Of a stretch of DNA of 64,000 bases, positions 46,331 to 55,110 are shown piece after piece. This DNA comes from Saprospiraceae bacterium (lineage in GTDB: Bacteria; Bacteroidota; Bacteroidia; Chitinophagales; Saprospiraceae). Under the pieces are notes generated by a model. The model saw nothing but the letters and a program-made list of their open reading frames with translations. It was not told where the DNA came from and made no database searches. Numbering within the stretch: the stretch's first letter is position 1; every line of letters starts with the position of its first letter. Both the position numbers and the translations under genes were made by a program. The stretch spans positions 1 through 64,000 of the forward strand of contig JADJNW010000001.1 in the NCBI GenBank assembly GCA_016714085.1, given 5' to 3'.

Positions 46331-47320
46331 ATGGACTTCATTATCACGCTTTGCCAACCCGAAGAGCTTACGCGGGTGCGGGCGCTTTTCCGGCAAACTG
46401 TTTTAAATATTAATATTCAACATTATAGCCTGGATCAAGTTAAAATCTGGGCTTCGGCTGCTGATGATGAACAGCGATGGCTGCAAATGCTTGCTGATCA
46501 GCACTTTTTGCTTGCGAAAAACGAAGATACAATCCTTGGTTTTGGCACAATAACACCGAATGGTTATCTCGATTTATTATATGTACATCATAATTATCAA
46601 GGACAAGGCATCGGCAAAGCGCTCATTCAAGCTTTATTCGATTATGCTAAAACGCAAAATATTGGCACGATCAAGAGCGATGTAAGTATCACTGCGCGAC
46701 CATTATTTGAACGCATGGGATTTGTAGTAGAGCGCGAGCAACAAAAACTTTACAAGGATGTAATATTTATAAATTATATTATGTATTACCAATTGGCAAA
46801 GGCAATTTTACAAACCGAACGACTCTTATTACGTCCATTTATTATCGAAGATGCGCAAAATTTTTATGATTTGAATGCCGACCCGGAAGTGACCAAATAC
46901 ACTGGCGACGGGGCTTTTTCGAATGTAGAAGCTGCAGAAAATTTTATAAGAAATTATCATCCTTACACAACCGAAGGCATGGGCCGCTGGGCGGTGTTGA
47001 GTAAATCAGATGGCGCTTATCTTGGCTGGTGCGGCTTGCGCTATGTGCCGGAATTAAAGGAAGTGGACTTGGGTTATCGCTTTTTCAAAAAATACTGGGG
47101 GCAAGGCTACGCGACAGAAAGCAGTCAGGCTTGCCTGGATTATGGTTTCAAAATTTTACATCTAAATAAAATTGTAGCAAGAGCTATGGAAGAAAATATC
47201 GGCTCGATTCGTGTAATGGAAAAACTCGGAATGCGCTTTGTAAAGGAAGAAATTTTTGAAAAGCATCCCGCTGTATTATATGAAAAAGTGAATGATAACA
47301 GTGCTTTATTTAATAAATAA
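46331..47320 (+). CDS. Double GNAT acetyltransferase (fused)
   Basis: 329 residues formed of two acetyltransferase domains. About 1-150: a GNAT domain with the acetyl-CoA loop YQGQGIGKALIQALFDYAK. About 155-320: a RimJ/RimL-like domain (TERLLLRPFIIEDAQNFYDL; KYWGQGYATESSQACLDYGF; NIGSIRVMEKLGMRFV), also with its own CoA loop. The linker (YIMYYQLAKAILQ) shows no stop or second start, so this is a true fusion in this sequence. Targets unknown; RimJ/RimL relatives acetylate protein N-termini or small molecules. Confidence 0.85.
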   Translation: MDFIITLCQPEELTRVRALFRQTVLNINIQHYSLDQVKIWASAADDEQRWLQMLADQHFLLAKNEDTILGFGTITPNGYLDLLYVHHNYQGQGIGKALIQALFDYAKTQNIGTIKSDVSITARPLFERMGFVVEREQQKLYKDVIFINYIMYYQLAKAILQTERLLLRPFIIEDAQNFYDLNADPEVTKYTGDGAFSNVEAAENFIRNYHPYTTEGMGRWAVLSKSDGAYLGWCGLRYVPELKEVDLGYRFFKKYWGQGYATESSQACLDYGFKILHLNKIVARAMEENIGSIRVMEKLGMRFVKEEIFEKHPAVLYEKVNDNSALFNK

Positions 47321-47356
47321 GCTTATTTTTAAAATTTCATAATATTAAATTTAATA

Positions 47357-48243
47357 CTAATTCTTCTGGCGAATCTGAAAAGCCAGGCCCGCTTTCAAAT
47401 TCATGTCTGCGCGATTCAAAAATGGGAAAACATTATTAAGTAATTCTATATCATGTTTGGAATAATATTTATAACGAAGACGCGCCGGATAGCCACTTTG
47501 AATAAATAAAACCAGATTTTTTGATATATAATACTCCAAAAATAAATTTATATCAATAAAACGTTCTTCTATATAATCATTTTGCCTGGTTTCGCTGAAG
47601 CGATAAGATGAAACAAAGAGATTTGCTTGTGAACCTATGTACCACTTGCCTTGTTGAAGCGCATATTCTACCCGCCCGAGCTGAGGGGCGAGAATATAAA
47701 CAAACCAACGCGGTTTGGGCTGCCAGGAAATCCCCGCAATCGGAATAAAAAATGGCCCGAAAAATTCTTGATTGATATAGCCTCCAACTGTGAACGCCAG
47801 GTCTTCGCTTTTGGTCAGCGTCAGCAGGCCGTGCCGCCCCACTGCCAATCTTGATCAAATGTAATATCTTTATAATCAGAATTAATTTTAGCGTGCGCTA
47901 ATAGTAATAATCGCCATTTTTTATCTTGCCAAAAATGTACCGTACCAAGCCCCAGGCGACTGGAGTAAACCGTTGGAAGTTCTTGATTTCCAACATCAAA
48001 AGACAAAATTCGTCCTTCGTAGCTGGCAAGAAAAGAAAGTTTATCTTGATGAATTGGGGTAAGAAAATTAATATTACCATACCAGCGACCAACGCTATTT
48101 ACTGCATCTTTGTCATCAAAAATTTGGGAATTGGTATATTCAATGCGAACAGCTTCCAGGTAAGATTGCGCCGATAGGTTTAAAAAACCAATTATATAAA
48201 GGGCTGAAATCCAATACTTTTTAAGTATTCCGGGGTTTTGCAT
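47357..48243 (-). pseudogene. Outer-membrane beta-barrel-like protein (DUF6268-type), one frameshift
   Basis: About 296 residues if repaired. Signal peptide ISALYIIGFLNLSAQSYLEA from ATG 48243, alternating-hydrophobic strands (WYGNINFLTPIHQDKLSFLA, RLGLGTVHFWQDKKWRLLLL), then after the break LLTLTKSEDLAFTVGGYIN and further strands to LKAGLAFQIRQKN. The break is one C missing next to 47827-47828 on the minus strand (GGTA then LLTLT in the restored frame). Barrel strands and a C-terminal aromatic-rich strand fit an outer-membrane protein; DUF6268 is a tentative family. Sequencing error is quite possible. Confidence 0.62.
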
Positions 48244-48329
48244 TTTAAGTGTTTTGCACCCAAAATACAAAAAATTCTTTATTAAGTTGGTTTAATATTG
48301 TCGAAATTAATTGAAAATCATGGTTTTAA

Positions 48330-48383
48330 ATGAATGTTTAATGTCAAATTTTAAATAAACCCCATTCAACATTAAACATTCAT
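48330..48383. repeat. 15-bp inverted repeat between msrB-like and barrel genes
   Basis: ATGAATGTTTAATGT (48330-48344) and ACATTAAACATTCAT (48369-48383), perfect arms with a 24-base spacer. Lies just after the stop of the gene at 48394 on the minus strand, so it may act as that gene's transcript end. Confidence 0.65.
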
Positions 48384-48393
48384 GATCCATTCT

Positions 48394-48927
48394 TTATTTT
48401 TTCTTCTCTGTCTTTACAAACTTTAATGCAGCGGAATTCATGCAATAACGTAAACCCGTTGGCTTTGGCCCATCTTCAAAAACGTGCCCCAAGTGCCCAC
48501 CGCAGCGTGCGCAGGTGTTTTCATCACGCACCATACCATGACTGGTATCCTTATTAGTAATGACATTTTTTTCATTGATTGGCTTCCAGAAACTCGGCCA
48601 GCCGGTGCCGGATTCAAATTTCGTTTCAGAGCTAAACAAAGGCAATTCGCAAGCGCGACAAAGATAAACCCCGTGTTCGTGATTATCCCAATACTCCCCA
48701 CTAAAAGCACGCTCGGTACCCGACTGGCGCAGTACATAATATTCCATTTCTGAAAGCTCGGCTTTCCACTCCGCATCGGTTTTGTTGATTGGCGGAAGCG
48801 GTTCCCCTTTCAAAGAAAGAAAAGTGGCTTTCGCCTTTGACTTGTCTGTTGTACTTTTTTGAGCCTGATTACAGGAAATAAAACTGAACATGGCAATGAT
48901 GACTGCCATCCATTGTATTTTTTTCAT
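48394..48927 (-). CDS. msrB: Peptide-methionine (R)-S-oxide reductase, lipoprotein form
   Basis: 177 residues. Lipobox MFSFISCNQAQ places it outside the cytoplasm. MsrB domain from about 50: YYVLRQSGTERAFSGEYWD, zinc cysteines in CRACELPLF and CARCGGHLGHVF, and the catalytic RYCMNSAALKF (Cys in place of the Sec/Cys active site). Reduces methionine-R-sulfoxide in proteins, so it repairs oxidised envelope proteins; a periplasmic electron donor would be needed and is not seen. Full length. Confidence 0.95.
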   Translation of the reverse strand: MKKIQWMAVIIAMFSFISCNQAQKSTTDKSKAKATFLSLKGEPLPPINKTDAEWKAELSEMEYYVLRQSGTERAFSGEYWDNHEHGVYLCRACELPLFSSETKFESGTGWPSFWKPINEKNVITNKDTSHGMVRDENTCARCGGHLGHVFEDGPKPTGLRYCMNSAALKFVKTEKKK

Positions 48928-49054
48928 AATTTAATTTTTTTACAAATTTCGGAATAAGCATGGAGCAAAAGTGTTGGCGCGGCTACAATTTTAATCCTTT
49001 AACGCTTTGATAACCAATACGTTTAAAAACAAGCATTTGGATTGCTTTCCTGAG

Positions 49055-49525
49055 CTACCTTTTTTTATTTTTTTGCCGAATGCGCGGATGGTTCCATTCT
49101 TCGCGCTGTGCGAATTCTACAATCGTACGCATCAAAGTCACAATCGACAAAAAAACCAAATATCCCAGCGTCAATACAAAATAAATCCAGCGATAAGAGC
49201 CGGCTTCGTTGATCGGAATGGAAGAAAACAGATATGCCATCAACCCGGAAACCACCGCCAAACCAAGGAAACTGTAGATGCTGCGTCCCCAGTATTTGGT
49301 AGTACTCTTGGCAGAAAGCGAATACACGCTATTGAATAAAGCAAAAAACAAGATAAAAGCCGCAGAAGTCAGCCAGGGAAATCGATCAGAAACCGACGTC
49401 ACGCCAATAAAATTCAAGAATTTTCCTACCAGCATCATCACCAAGCCTGCCCCTAAGCAAAGTAAGGCCTGATAGATCGGGTCAACTGCCCTATCAAAAA
49501 TCGAACCTTGTGAATTATTATTCAT
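49055..49525 (-). CDS. Four-helix membrane protein, conserved hypothetical
   Basis: 156 residues with four membrane segments (ALLCLGAGLVMMLVGKFLNF; WLTSAAFILFFALFNSVYSL; IYSFLGLAVVSGLMAYLF; WIYFVLTLGYLVFLSIVTL) and a Lys/Arg-rich tail (RIRQKNKKR). No motif for function. Transcribed away from the YebC gene. Similar small proteins are widespread in Bacteroidota, unassigned. Confidence 0.7.
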   Translation of the reverse strand: MNNNSQGSIFDRAVDPIYQALLCLGAGLVMMLVGKFLNFIGVTSVSDRFPWLTSAAFILFFALFNSVYSLSAKSTTKYWGRSIYSFLGLAVVSGLMAYLFSSIPINEAGSYRWIYFVLTLGYLVFLSIVTLMRTIVEFAQREEWNHPRIRQKNKKR

Positions 49526-49649
49526 GTATTGGATTTAATATCCTTACAATTGCTGCAATTTAAATATAAAGTCTTACAAAAACAGAGGAAGCCGTATTTT
49601 GTTTTTATATCAAGCGCTTGTTATCGTCGAAACTTTTGAATACAAAACA

Positions 49650-49680
49650 TTGAACTTTATGCATCGAACTGCTATTTTTG
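49650..49680 (+). promoter_or_regulatory. Predicted Bacteroidota promoter for the yebC-like gene
   Basis: TTG at 49650-49652, 20-base spacer, TATTTTTG at 49673-49680; transcription start near 49688, 13 bases before the ATG at 49701, giving a very short leader. Confidence 0.5.
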
Positions 49681-49700
49681 CAACCGCAAAATCGTAAACA

Positions 49701-50417
49701 ATGGGACGTGCATTTGAATATCGGAAAGAGCGCAAAATGAAGCGCTGGGCAAACATGGCCAAAACCTTCACCAAAATCGGCCGCGAAATCGCTATCGCGG
49801 TGCGCGAAGGTGGCGGCGACCCTAATTATAACGCCCGTCTGCGCCTGGCTGTGCAAAATGCCAAAGTAGCCAATATGCCTAAGGCCAATGTCGAAAATGC
49901 CATCAAAAAAGCTTTGTCGAAAGACGCAGAGAGTTTTGACGAAATTGTATATGAAGGCTACGCGCCTCATGGTATCGCGGTAATCGTGGAAACGGCCACC
50001 AATAACACCAATCGCACCGTGGCGAACGTGCGGCACGTTTTTGCCAAGTACGGCGGCTCTTTGGGCACCAGCGGTTCGGTAGAATTTATGTTTGATCGAA
50101 AAGCGGTATTCAAAGTCAAGGCGGGCGAGCACGACCCGGAGGAATTGGAGTTGGAACTCATTGATTTTGGCTTGGATGAAATGAAACGCGAAGAAGATTT
50201 ATTGGTGCTGTACAGTAATTTTGAAGATTTTGGCAGCTTGCAAAAAGCGCTGGAAGAACGCAATATCGAAGTAGAAAGCTCAGAATTGGTGCGCATTCCT
50301 TCGCATACGAAAGAAATCAGCGACGAACAAGTGGAAGACGTGATCAAATTGATCGAAAAAATGGAAGAAGACGAAGATGTTATCAACATTTTTCACAACA
50401 TGGATATGGGTGAATAA
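49701..50417 (+). CDS. YebC/PmpR-family regulator
   Basis: 238 residues. N-terminus MGRAFEYRKERKMKRWANMA and AVREGGGDPNYNARLRLAVQ, KVANMPKANVENAIKKAL match the family, with three-domain length. YebC proteins bind DNA or ribosomes; recent work links some to relief of ribosome stalling at prolines. This Bacteroidota form begins with MGRAFEYRKERK rather than AGHSKW. Highly acidic C-terminus (EKMEEDEDVINIFHN). Monocistronic. Confidence 0.93.
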   Translation: MGRAFEYRKERKMKRWANMAKTFTKIGREIAIAVREGGGDPNYNARLRLAVQNAKVANMPKANVENAIKKALSKDAESFDEIVYEGYAPHGIAVIVETATNNTNRTVANVRHVFAKYGGSLGTSGSVEFMFDRKAVFKVKAGEHDPEELELELIDFGLDEMKREEDLLVLYSNFEDFGSLQKALEERNIEVESSELVRIPSHTKEISDEQVEDVIKLIEKMEEDEDVINIFHNMDMGE

Positions 50418-50832
50418 GCTTTATTTAATAGCGGTCTGACCGTATTGAAAAAAAATTCAGCATACAACGCAACCATTTTTTTTATTTGTCGTATAAAATT
50501 TTCAGAAGCAAAGACTTGATAATATAATATTTTTTTTCATCTTTGCATTTAGGCATTTCTAATTTTTATATTGCTACCCAAACAAAATTCACACATTAAC
50601 TCTTCACTGGCATTGAGGAAGTAATCAGTTAGTTACTTTCTTTATCGATTTTATATCCCGAGAGCTGTGATTTATCTGTTTTGTTTTGCTTGTCCTGACA
50701 GCAAATACTGTGGGAAAGCGGTTTTGAATGGGCATTTACCCTGCCCCCTTCAGCAAAGCCAGGTTTACACACATTTTTGCTACATACCAATATATTTTTG
50801 TGTTCCGAGTGGACTTTTGGGAGGCTATTTTT
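50418..50832. other. Intergenic region between converging genes
   Basis: 415 bases between yebC-like (+) and LytTR (-) stops. AT-rich first half; CGGTCTGACCG near 50433 is the only short palindrome. A 62-codon ORF at 50667-50855 has no protein-like features. Nothing else seen. Confidence 0.45.
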
Positions 50833-51645
50833 TTATTCTTGATGGCTATTTATAAAACGCTCTAAATGCGCTTTGTAGCTCCTGCCAACAGGTAGCGAAA
50901 CCTGTTCCAATAATACCTGATTTTTATCAATCGCTTCGATTTTATCGGATGCTACCAAATAAGATTTATGCACCCGCAAAAACTGCCCTTCCGGGAAAAA
51001 CTGCTCCATTTGTTTCAAATTGCCGCGCACCACGATCCGATCATCAGCGGTATAAATAATCGAATAATCCTTCAGCCCTTGAATATGCGTGATATTGTCC
51101 AATTCCACCTTCACCTGCTTGGTACCGGTTTTGAGGAATACTGCGGTTTGATTCTCCGAGCCTTGTGACGACAGTAGCTCTGCTTGCTCCTTGAGTACTT
51201 TATTCTCTTCATACAATTTTGCCAATTCTTCACTCTGCACATACCACTCGATAGCCCTGTGCAATGCCACCGTAAGCCCAACGTACCAGGCAGTAACGAC
51301 AATATTATAAGGAGCAACGCTCCAAAAATGCTGATCGCGCTCGATACCAATCACAAAACCATACAAATACATATCGTACCAGCTTTGCAGGGTAATGTAT
51401 AACCCCAATGAAAGGAGTAACAAATTGAAATACTGTACATATTTTCCCGTTTCAAAAAAACGCGGTATCAACACTTTCAAATTCCAGTAGGCTAAAGTCA
51501 CGATCAACAACAGCCGTACCGTTACGCATTCTACAAAATGCCCCAGCCCTATTTTCTGTGCCAGATAGCGCCGCTCGTACAAAAAAATCAGCGTCACGAT
51601 TACCCAAAAGGCAAGTTCCATCCAGTTTCGGCGAGTGATTTTCAT
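50833..51645 (-). CDS. Membrane LytTR-family regulator
   Basis: 270 residues from ATG 51645 (an ATG at 51693 would add 16 residues). Four membrane segments in the first 140 residues (WMELAFWVIVTLIFLYERRY; VRLLLIVTLAYWNLKVLI; FNLLLLSLGLYITL; YNIVVTAWYVGLTVAL), a coiled linker (SEELAKLYEENKVLKEQAEL) and a LytTR DNA-binding domain (IQGLKDYSIIYTADDRIVV; FLRVHKSYLVASDKIEAI; SLPVGRSYKAHLERF). It looks like a LytS-type histidine kinase whose catalytic part has been replaced by the DNA-binding domain. Signal unknown. Confidence 0.86.
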   Translation of the reverse strand: MKITRRNWMELAFWVIVTLIFLYERRYLAQKIGLGHFVECVTVRLLLIVTLAYWNLKVLIPRFFETGKYVQYFNLLLLSLGLYITLQSWYDMYLYGFVIGIERDQHFWSVAPYNIVVTAWYVGLTVALHRAIEWYVQSEELAKLYEENKVLKEQAELLSSQGSENQTAVFLKTGTKQVKVELDNITHIQGLKDYSIIYTADDRIVVRGNLKQMEQFFPEGQFLRVHKSYLVASDKIEAIDKNQVLLEQVSLPVGRSYKAHLERFINSHQE

Positions 51646-51678
51646 ATTTAAGATAATTGTGGCTTGATTAATTTTTTT

Positions 51679-51759
51679 AACACATAGGCACATAGAATGA
51701 CCAAATGACTTAGAGACCGAGGGACTCCGTGAAGATAAAAACCTATGTGCCTATGTGTT
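51679..51759. repeat. Palindromic element, copy B (81 bp)
   Basis: AACACATAGGCACATAG (51679-51695) and CTATGTGCCTATGTGTT (51743-51759) pair perfectly. Interior TGACTTAGAGACCGAG is the same as copy A (9231-9312) but in the opposite orientation. Sits in the divergent gap between the LytTR gene and the dioxygenase-like gene. Confidence 0.8.
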
Positions 51760-51887
51760 TGAACATAACCAATAACGCAATTTGCCGACAAACGCACAAG
51801 CTTGCTACGTCTATTATTCTTGTCGTTGGTATCATTTCCAAGCGGGGCGGGCTTTTTGAATATAATTTGCAGCAAAAAACACTCGAC

Positions 51888-52523
51888 ATGAAATCAATTA
51901 TGTTAATCCTCTGCTCCATCTTTGTAATCCTTAATGCCTGTACGCAGTCGCCTGCACAATCCAACAAGGCTGACAAAAAAGTGGGCGGCCCTTGCGAAGG
52001 CTGCGAAGCCATTTATGAATACGGCAACAAGAAGCTTAGCTCCGTGGACACGCTTCCTGACTTCTTTGACAAAGGTCCCAAATTAAAGATCACGGGTACG
52101 ATTTATAAAAAGGATGGCAAGACGCCGGCCAAGGACGTGATTCTTTATATTTATCATACCGATCAAACAGGCGTGTATCCTACCAAAGGTAATGAAAAAG
52201 GCTGGGCTAAGCGGCATGGCTATATCCGTGGTTGGATCAAGACCGGTACAGATGGAAAATATACTTTCTATACTTTACGTCCTGCGTCGTATCCAAATTC
52301 GAGGAATCCGCAGCATATTCATCCTACTATCAAAGAACCTGGTAAGAGCGAATATTATATTGATGAATTCTTATTTGATGACGATCCTTATTTAACCGCC
52401 GAACAGCGCAAGCATGGTCAAAATCGCGGAGGCAACGGCATTTTAAAAACAACCAAATTTGGCGATATGCAAATTGCACAACATGATATCATTCTTGGTT
52501 TAAACATACCCAATTATGACTAA
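51888..52523 (+). CDS. Intradiol ring-cleavage dioxygenase-like lipoprotein
   Basis: 211 residues from ATG 51888, which gives a clean lipobox (LCSIFVILNACTQ); the longer frame from 51729 starts inside the palindromic element and is rejected. The domain is of the protocatechuate 3,4-dioxygenase beta type: LKITGTIYKKDGKTPAKDVI, LYIYHTDQTGVYP, HGYIRGWIKTGTDGKYTFYT, RPASYP, then PQHIHPTIKEPGKSEYYIDE with the HxH and Tyr residues expected for ferric iron. Family members outside the cell are known in Bacteroidota, and their substrates are unclear. Complete. Confidence 0.85.
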   Translation: MKSIMLILCSIFVILNACTQSPAQSNKADKKVGGPCEGCEAIYEYGNKKLSSVDTLPDFFDKGPKLKITGTIYKKDGKTPAKDVILYIYHTDQTGVYPTKGNEKGWAKRHGYIRGWIKTGTDGKYTFYTLRPASYPNSRNPQHIHPTIKEPGKSEYYIDEFLFDDDPYLTAEQRKHGQNRGGNGILKTTKFGDMQIAQHDIILGLNIPNYD

Positions 52524-52574
52524 TCACCCGACTTTGAGATAACTATATTTATTTATGTCCTCAATTTATAAACC

Positions 52575-52963
52575 GATGCCATTGAGCAATGTAACGATGT
52601 CATTAGATGATCCAATGACGTCGTTAAATGGTGTAAGCATATCGTTGGATAATCTAATGTGATGTCCTTGAGTGATGCAAGCACGTCATTAGATAATCCA
52701 ATGATGTCGTTGAATAATGTAAGCACGTCGTTAGATAATCCAATGATGTCGTTGAATGATGTAAGCACGTCGTTAGATGACCTAAGCATGTCCTTAGAGA
52801 ATCCAATGACGTCGTTGAATAATGTAAGCATATCGTTGGATAATCTAATGATGTCGTTGAATGATGCAGTCGTTAGATGACCTAAGTTCAGACAATCCAA
52901 TGATGTCCTTGAGTCATGTAATCACATCCTTAAATGGTCTAACGATGCCATTAGATTATCTAA
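52575..52963. repeat. Tandem array with 21-bp period (array 2)
   Basis: About 18 units of 21 bp. Two alternating forms, ATGTCGTTGAATAATGTAA and ACGTCGTTAGATAATCCAA cores, give a 42-bp higher-order period. Phase is kept except for a 2-base insertion near 52659 and short deletions near 52867 and 52890. Because 21 = 7 codons, both strands give false ORFs of heptads (plus: MSLNNVS, TSLDNPM; minus: LSNDVLT, LFNDIIG). Fills most of the gap 52524-53054. No spacers, so not CRISPR. Confidence 0.9.
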
Positions 52964-53054
52964 TATTACCGTCAAACCTAAAATACAGGATGACAAAAAT
53001 TAGAGTCATCCCAATAACTGTTAAATCTATATCATCAAATCTATCATTCACAAT

Positions 53055-54010
53055 ATGCGTCAAATGCTCCTGATCACTTTTTTAATTGCCAGCTTTTTTC
53101 TTATTTGTAGCGAACAGCCCCAGTTTAAAAATAATACTGACAAATCAACTGCACTGCCTTATCAATGGCAAAAAATGACCGATGCGGCTGCCTTTCCCAA
53201 GAGTTATAATTTTCAAATGTTCGCTGTAAGGGATACGCTTTGGGCGATGCATCCGCGCGGCACTTACTTTTCTGTAAATGGCAAGGATTGGAACAAAACG
53301 CCTCTCCCCCACTTCATTCAAAACAGTGCATTCTTGGATTTTATTGATTTCAAAGGAGCTATTTACAGTCTGGGAACTTTCAAAGGCAATATTGAACGCT
53401 ATACTATGACCAGCGCTATTGCTAAAACCACCGATTTTAAAAATTGGGAACTTATTGCAAAAGAGAGTAACCTGCCTCGTCGCTTTTTCTATCACCCTTT
53501 TGTTTTCAATGACAAAATTTGGATCATCGGTGGCAACGATGGGAAAGAGGATTATAATGATATTTGGAATTCCACTGACGCTGTGCATTGGACGCAAGTG
53601 AAGGCTAACGCGGCTTTTGGCAAGCGATCCGGCAGTCAGATTGTAATTTTAAACAACAAGCTTTTCTATTGAATAATGATGTATGGTCTTCTTCGGATGG
53701 TATTAATTGGACGCTGGTCACACCCGAAATTGTAAAAGGACAGGAGATATTTGGCTATGCCGCAGTTGTGTATGATAATCGTATTTTTCTGTTGGGTTGC
53801 AATCGCAATGGTTTATTCCAGAGCAAAGTGCTAACGAGTACAGATGGTAAGAATTGGCAAGAAATGGAAGCGCCGTGGTCGCCGCGCGGCGCGATGGCAG
53901 CTTGTGTTTACAAGAATAAAATCTATATGACCGGTGGCAAATATGGCGGCACGCCAGAACATACAGAATTTGTGTATAGCAATGATGTGTGGACTTTGGA
54001 AGCAAATTAA
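53055..54010 (+). pseudogene. Kelch/galactose-oxidase-type propeller protein, one frameshift
   Basis: About 318 residues if repaired. Signal or lipobox-like start LLITFLIASFFLICSEQP. Blades typical of kelch-like repeats: VNGKDWNKTPLPHFIQ, IWIIGGNDGKEDYNDIWNST, HWTQVKANAAFGKRSGSQIV; after the break NNDVWSSSDGINWTLVTPE, IFLLGCNRNGLFQSKVLTST, GAMAACVYKNKIYMTGG, YSNDVWTLEAN. The break is one T missing at 53669-53670 (LFY-L-NNDVW restored). Extracytoplasmic; ligand unknown. The AAACCTATAAGG palindrome follows 22 bases after the stop. Confidence 0.7.
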
Positions 54011-54032
54011 AATCGTGAAGTACCTTTTGCCA

Positions 54033-54067
54033 AAACCTATAAGGTTTTCAGAAACCTTACTAGGTTT
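54033..54067. repeat. AAACCTATAAGG palindrome, copy 2
   Basis: AAACCTATAAGGTTT (54033-54047), loop TCAG, AAACCTTACTAGGTTT (54052-54067, one inserted C). Follows the kelch gene stop and may terminate it. Copy 1 is at 14753-14785. Confidence 0.7.
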
Positions 54068-54093
54068 AAATTAAAAGTATCAAAACATAAAAA

Positions 54094-55017
54094 ATGAAAC
54101 AATTCATAACTTCCATTTTATTTATGATAAGTCTGGGAACCGTTTATTACTGCACTAATAAGTAAGCAATAAACCCTGTAAATGTAGACTTAGTATTCGT
54201 TGGCAGTACGCCAGGAGGTTCGCCTTTGAAAGCGATACTTGGCATTCCTTTGCAGGATAGCATTGATTTTATAAGATGGGAGTTGCTAATGTACGAAGAA
54301 AATAATTTCAATTTAAATCTTCAATACGGCTTGTCGCAACCTAATACCCTTGGTTTTAAAGATGGTGGTCAGAGCCTTGCCCTAAAAGGGAAGTACACGA
54401 TTTTTAACAGTAAGACCGATGCTTTAAATGGCGATGTTTATCATTTGAAAAGCGAGAATGCGAGCGTTTCTTTCAAGCTTGTTAAAGTAACAAATAACCT
54501 TTTTCATTTGCTCGATAACAACAACCGACTTGTGGTTGGCAATGGCGGCTGGAGTTATACGATCAACCGAAAGGATGTGATGGCAAATGCAGCAAGCGTT
54601 TTGCCTGCGCTTACCAATGCCGATGCCTTCTTGAATGATACCGCGCCTCAGCGGGTTTATGATGGCAGGACGCCTTGCCAGGCTATTGCGAAGACCTACA
54701 ATTTGGTGCTTGGCGATGATTGCTTCAAGCTCAAATGGCGACTTATTCTGAACCGCGATCCAAAAACGGGGATGCCTACGACTTATACCATCAATAGAAT
54801 AAAGCATAGTGTGGAGAAAGCGGAAGATACATGGACGATTGTAAAAGGCTACGGCAACAATCCTGATGCGGTCGTTATTCAATTGAATCCTGATAAGCCT
54901 GAGGAGTCCTTGTCCTTTTTGGTAGGCGATGAAAATGTGTTGTTTTTCTTAGATAATAATAAGCAGTTATTTATTGGTGATCCTAATTTTAGTTATACGT
55001 TGAATAAAGTAAGATAA
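54094..55017 (+). pseudogene. Duplicated-domain lipoprotein interrupted by an in-frame TAA
   Basis: ATG 54094 opens a lipoprotein signal (FITSILFMISLGTVYYCTNK), stopped by TAA at 54163, but the same frame continues without a break as a well-formed protein to 55017: VNVDLVFVGSTPGGSPLKAI and on. Two related halves, about 45-150 and 175-305, each with a P-G/C ... L-N-L ... TYTINR/YTLNKV pattern ending in GNGGWSYTINR and GDPNFSYTLNKV; a distant resemblance to NlpE-like lipoproteins is possible but not claimed. Because the signal and body are in one frame, this is one gene with a nonsense codon (or base error), about 307 codons long. Confidence 0.65.
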
Positions 55018-55110
55018 TATGTTAATGTAGTGATATAGTGATGTGGTGGTGCAACACATATCGAAGCCAGAGAATACATTAGCATATCTGCAAATTGGCA
55101 CATTGGCACA

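Noticed and set aside
49605..50132. 175-codon minus-strand ORF opposite the YebC gene
   Set aside because: The plus-strand YebC frame is firmly identified; this is its complement.
51729..51887. Longer start for the dioxygenase-like gene
   Set aside because: The extension starts inside a palindromic repeat and would bury the lipoprotein signal at residue 54.
52659..52880. 73-codon plus-strand ORF of MSLNNVS-type heptads, and a 115-codon minus-strand ORF (52553-52900) over the same bases
   Set aside because: Both are by-products of a 21-bp repeat (7 codons per unit), which stays open in several frames on both strands; no start signals or non-repetitive part support either.
52575..52963. Possible CRISPR array
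   Set aside because: Units are directly adjacent with no unique spacers, and no cas genes are in the window.
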